A DNA stretch of 60,288 bases, from IMG/VR virus record IMGVR_UViG_3300050021_000294, positions 1-60,288 of that record; one strand, 5' to 3'. This document shows, piece by piece, positions 60,042 through 60,288 of this stretch. The notes below the pieces were generated by a model. That model ran no database searches. It was not told the DNA's origin and was given only the letters and a program-made list of their open reading frames with translations. The DNA comes from a virus. Within the stretch, counting starts at the first letter, position 1, and each line of letters opens with the position of its first letter. The position numbers and the translations under genes were made by a program.

Positions 60042-60221
60042 ATGTCTGAAGAAAAAGTCGCCGGCTACATCATCCTCGGCGTTGGTGCTGTCGGCATCAC
60101 GCTCTGTGCCATCAACCTGGTGCGTCTCACCAAGTGGGCCTACACCCGGGTCAAGTTCGAAAGGCGTCATGCCCAGCCGAAGGTCGCCTCGACCAAACCC
60201 GCCTCGCCCATCGCCGCCTGA
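60042..60221 (+). CDS. Small single-pass membrane protein (59 residues)
   Basis: AAGGAAG 7 nt before the ATG. One hydrophobic segment at about 8-27 (YIILGVGAVGITLCAINLVR) followed by a basic, cytoplasmic-type tail. Shares G/C-rich codon use and probably the transcript of the preceding gene; no promoter is seen between them. The pair may act together at the membrane. Confidence 0.65.
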   Translation: MSEEKVAGYIILGVGAVGITLCAINLVRLTKWAYTRVKFERRHAQPKVASTKPASPIAA

Positions 60222-60236
60222 ACATCAAGTGTGTGA

Positions 60237-60263
60237 GACTGTGATCCACAATGGATCACAGTC
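60237..60263 (+). terminator. Hairpin terminator
   Basis: 12-bp stem GACTGTGATCCA / TGGATCACAGTC with loop CAA, 15 nt after the last stop. Confidence 0.7.
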
Positions 60264-60288
60264 GGCCATTTAGTAAATAGGAGGCTTA

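Overview
The window reads as part of the genome of a jumbo (giant) myovirus related to the phiKZ group (Chimalliviridae-like). The main evidence: (i) a multisubunit RNA polymerase with split beta and beta-prime genes (beta-prime N half at 23002-24492 with a zinc-binding Cys set and the catalytic NADFDGD motif; beta C half at 43851-46034; beta-prime C half at 46031-48013); (ii) about ten intergenic plus-strand copies of a TATATTAC-type element, the known consensus of phiKZ early promoters used by the virion RNA polymerase; (iii) a strongly expressed-looking 535-residue protein (20052-21659) behind one of these promoters and close to the beta-prime N gene, the position of the nuclear shell protein (chimallin, phiKZ gp54) next to gp55. 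Assignments are made from motifs, gene order and remembered family features; no database search was possible.

Layout. 0-8.4 kb: replication/nucleotide genes (DnaB-like helicase, RecA/UvsX-like ATPase, class II B12-dependent ribonucleotide reductase) mixed with unknown genes. 8.6-13.0 kb (minus): tail fibre/tailspike cassette with a duplicated N-terminal adaptor, collagen-like repeats and a beta-helix-like spike. 13.2-19.6 kb: tail/baseplate-type virion genes. 19.6-24.5 kb: chimallin candidate, small genes, RNA polymerase beta-prime N half. 24.5-35.3 kb: many small unknown genes, an SbcD/Mre11-like nuclease, an SSB-like protein and an early cassette with an HTH regulator. 35.4-43.5 kb: large unknown proteins and a gp5-like baseplate spike. 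43.6-49.6 kb: RNA polymerase beta C and beta-prime C halves, then a UvsW-like SF2 helicase. 49.7-54.9 kb: unknown genes, two tandem proteins resembling only the C-terminal half of NAD-dependent DNA ligase, and an inner-body-like protein. 55.0-57.9 kb (minus): three probable virion proteins. 58-60.3 kb: small early genes, mostly one gene per promoter and terminator.

How it fits together (inference): the injected virion polymerase would fire the TATATTAC promoters, making chimallin, small early takeover proteins and subunits of the non-virion polymerase; the latter would transcribe the late tail and fibre genes. Helicases, RecA-like ATPase, SSB, nuclease, ligase-like proteins and reductase would serve replication and recombination.

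Most striking signals: two early leaders (27.8 and 43.65 kb) carry the first 27 codons of an IS605-type tnpB gene joined to a conserved structured RNA whose stem covaries between the copies; a three-copy double-hairpin module flanked by AGTTAAC follows the DnaB-like and chimallin-like genes; and the two tandem ligase-like proteins lack the adenylation domain. No tRNA, rRNA, CRISPR array or complete transposon was seen.
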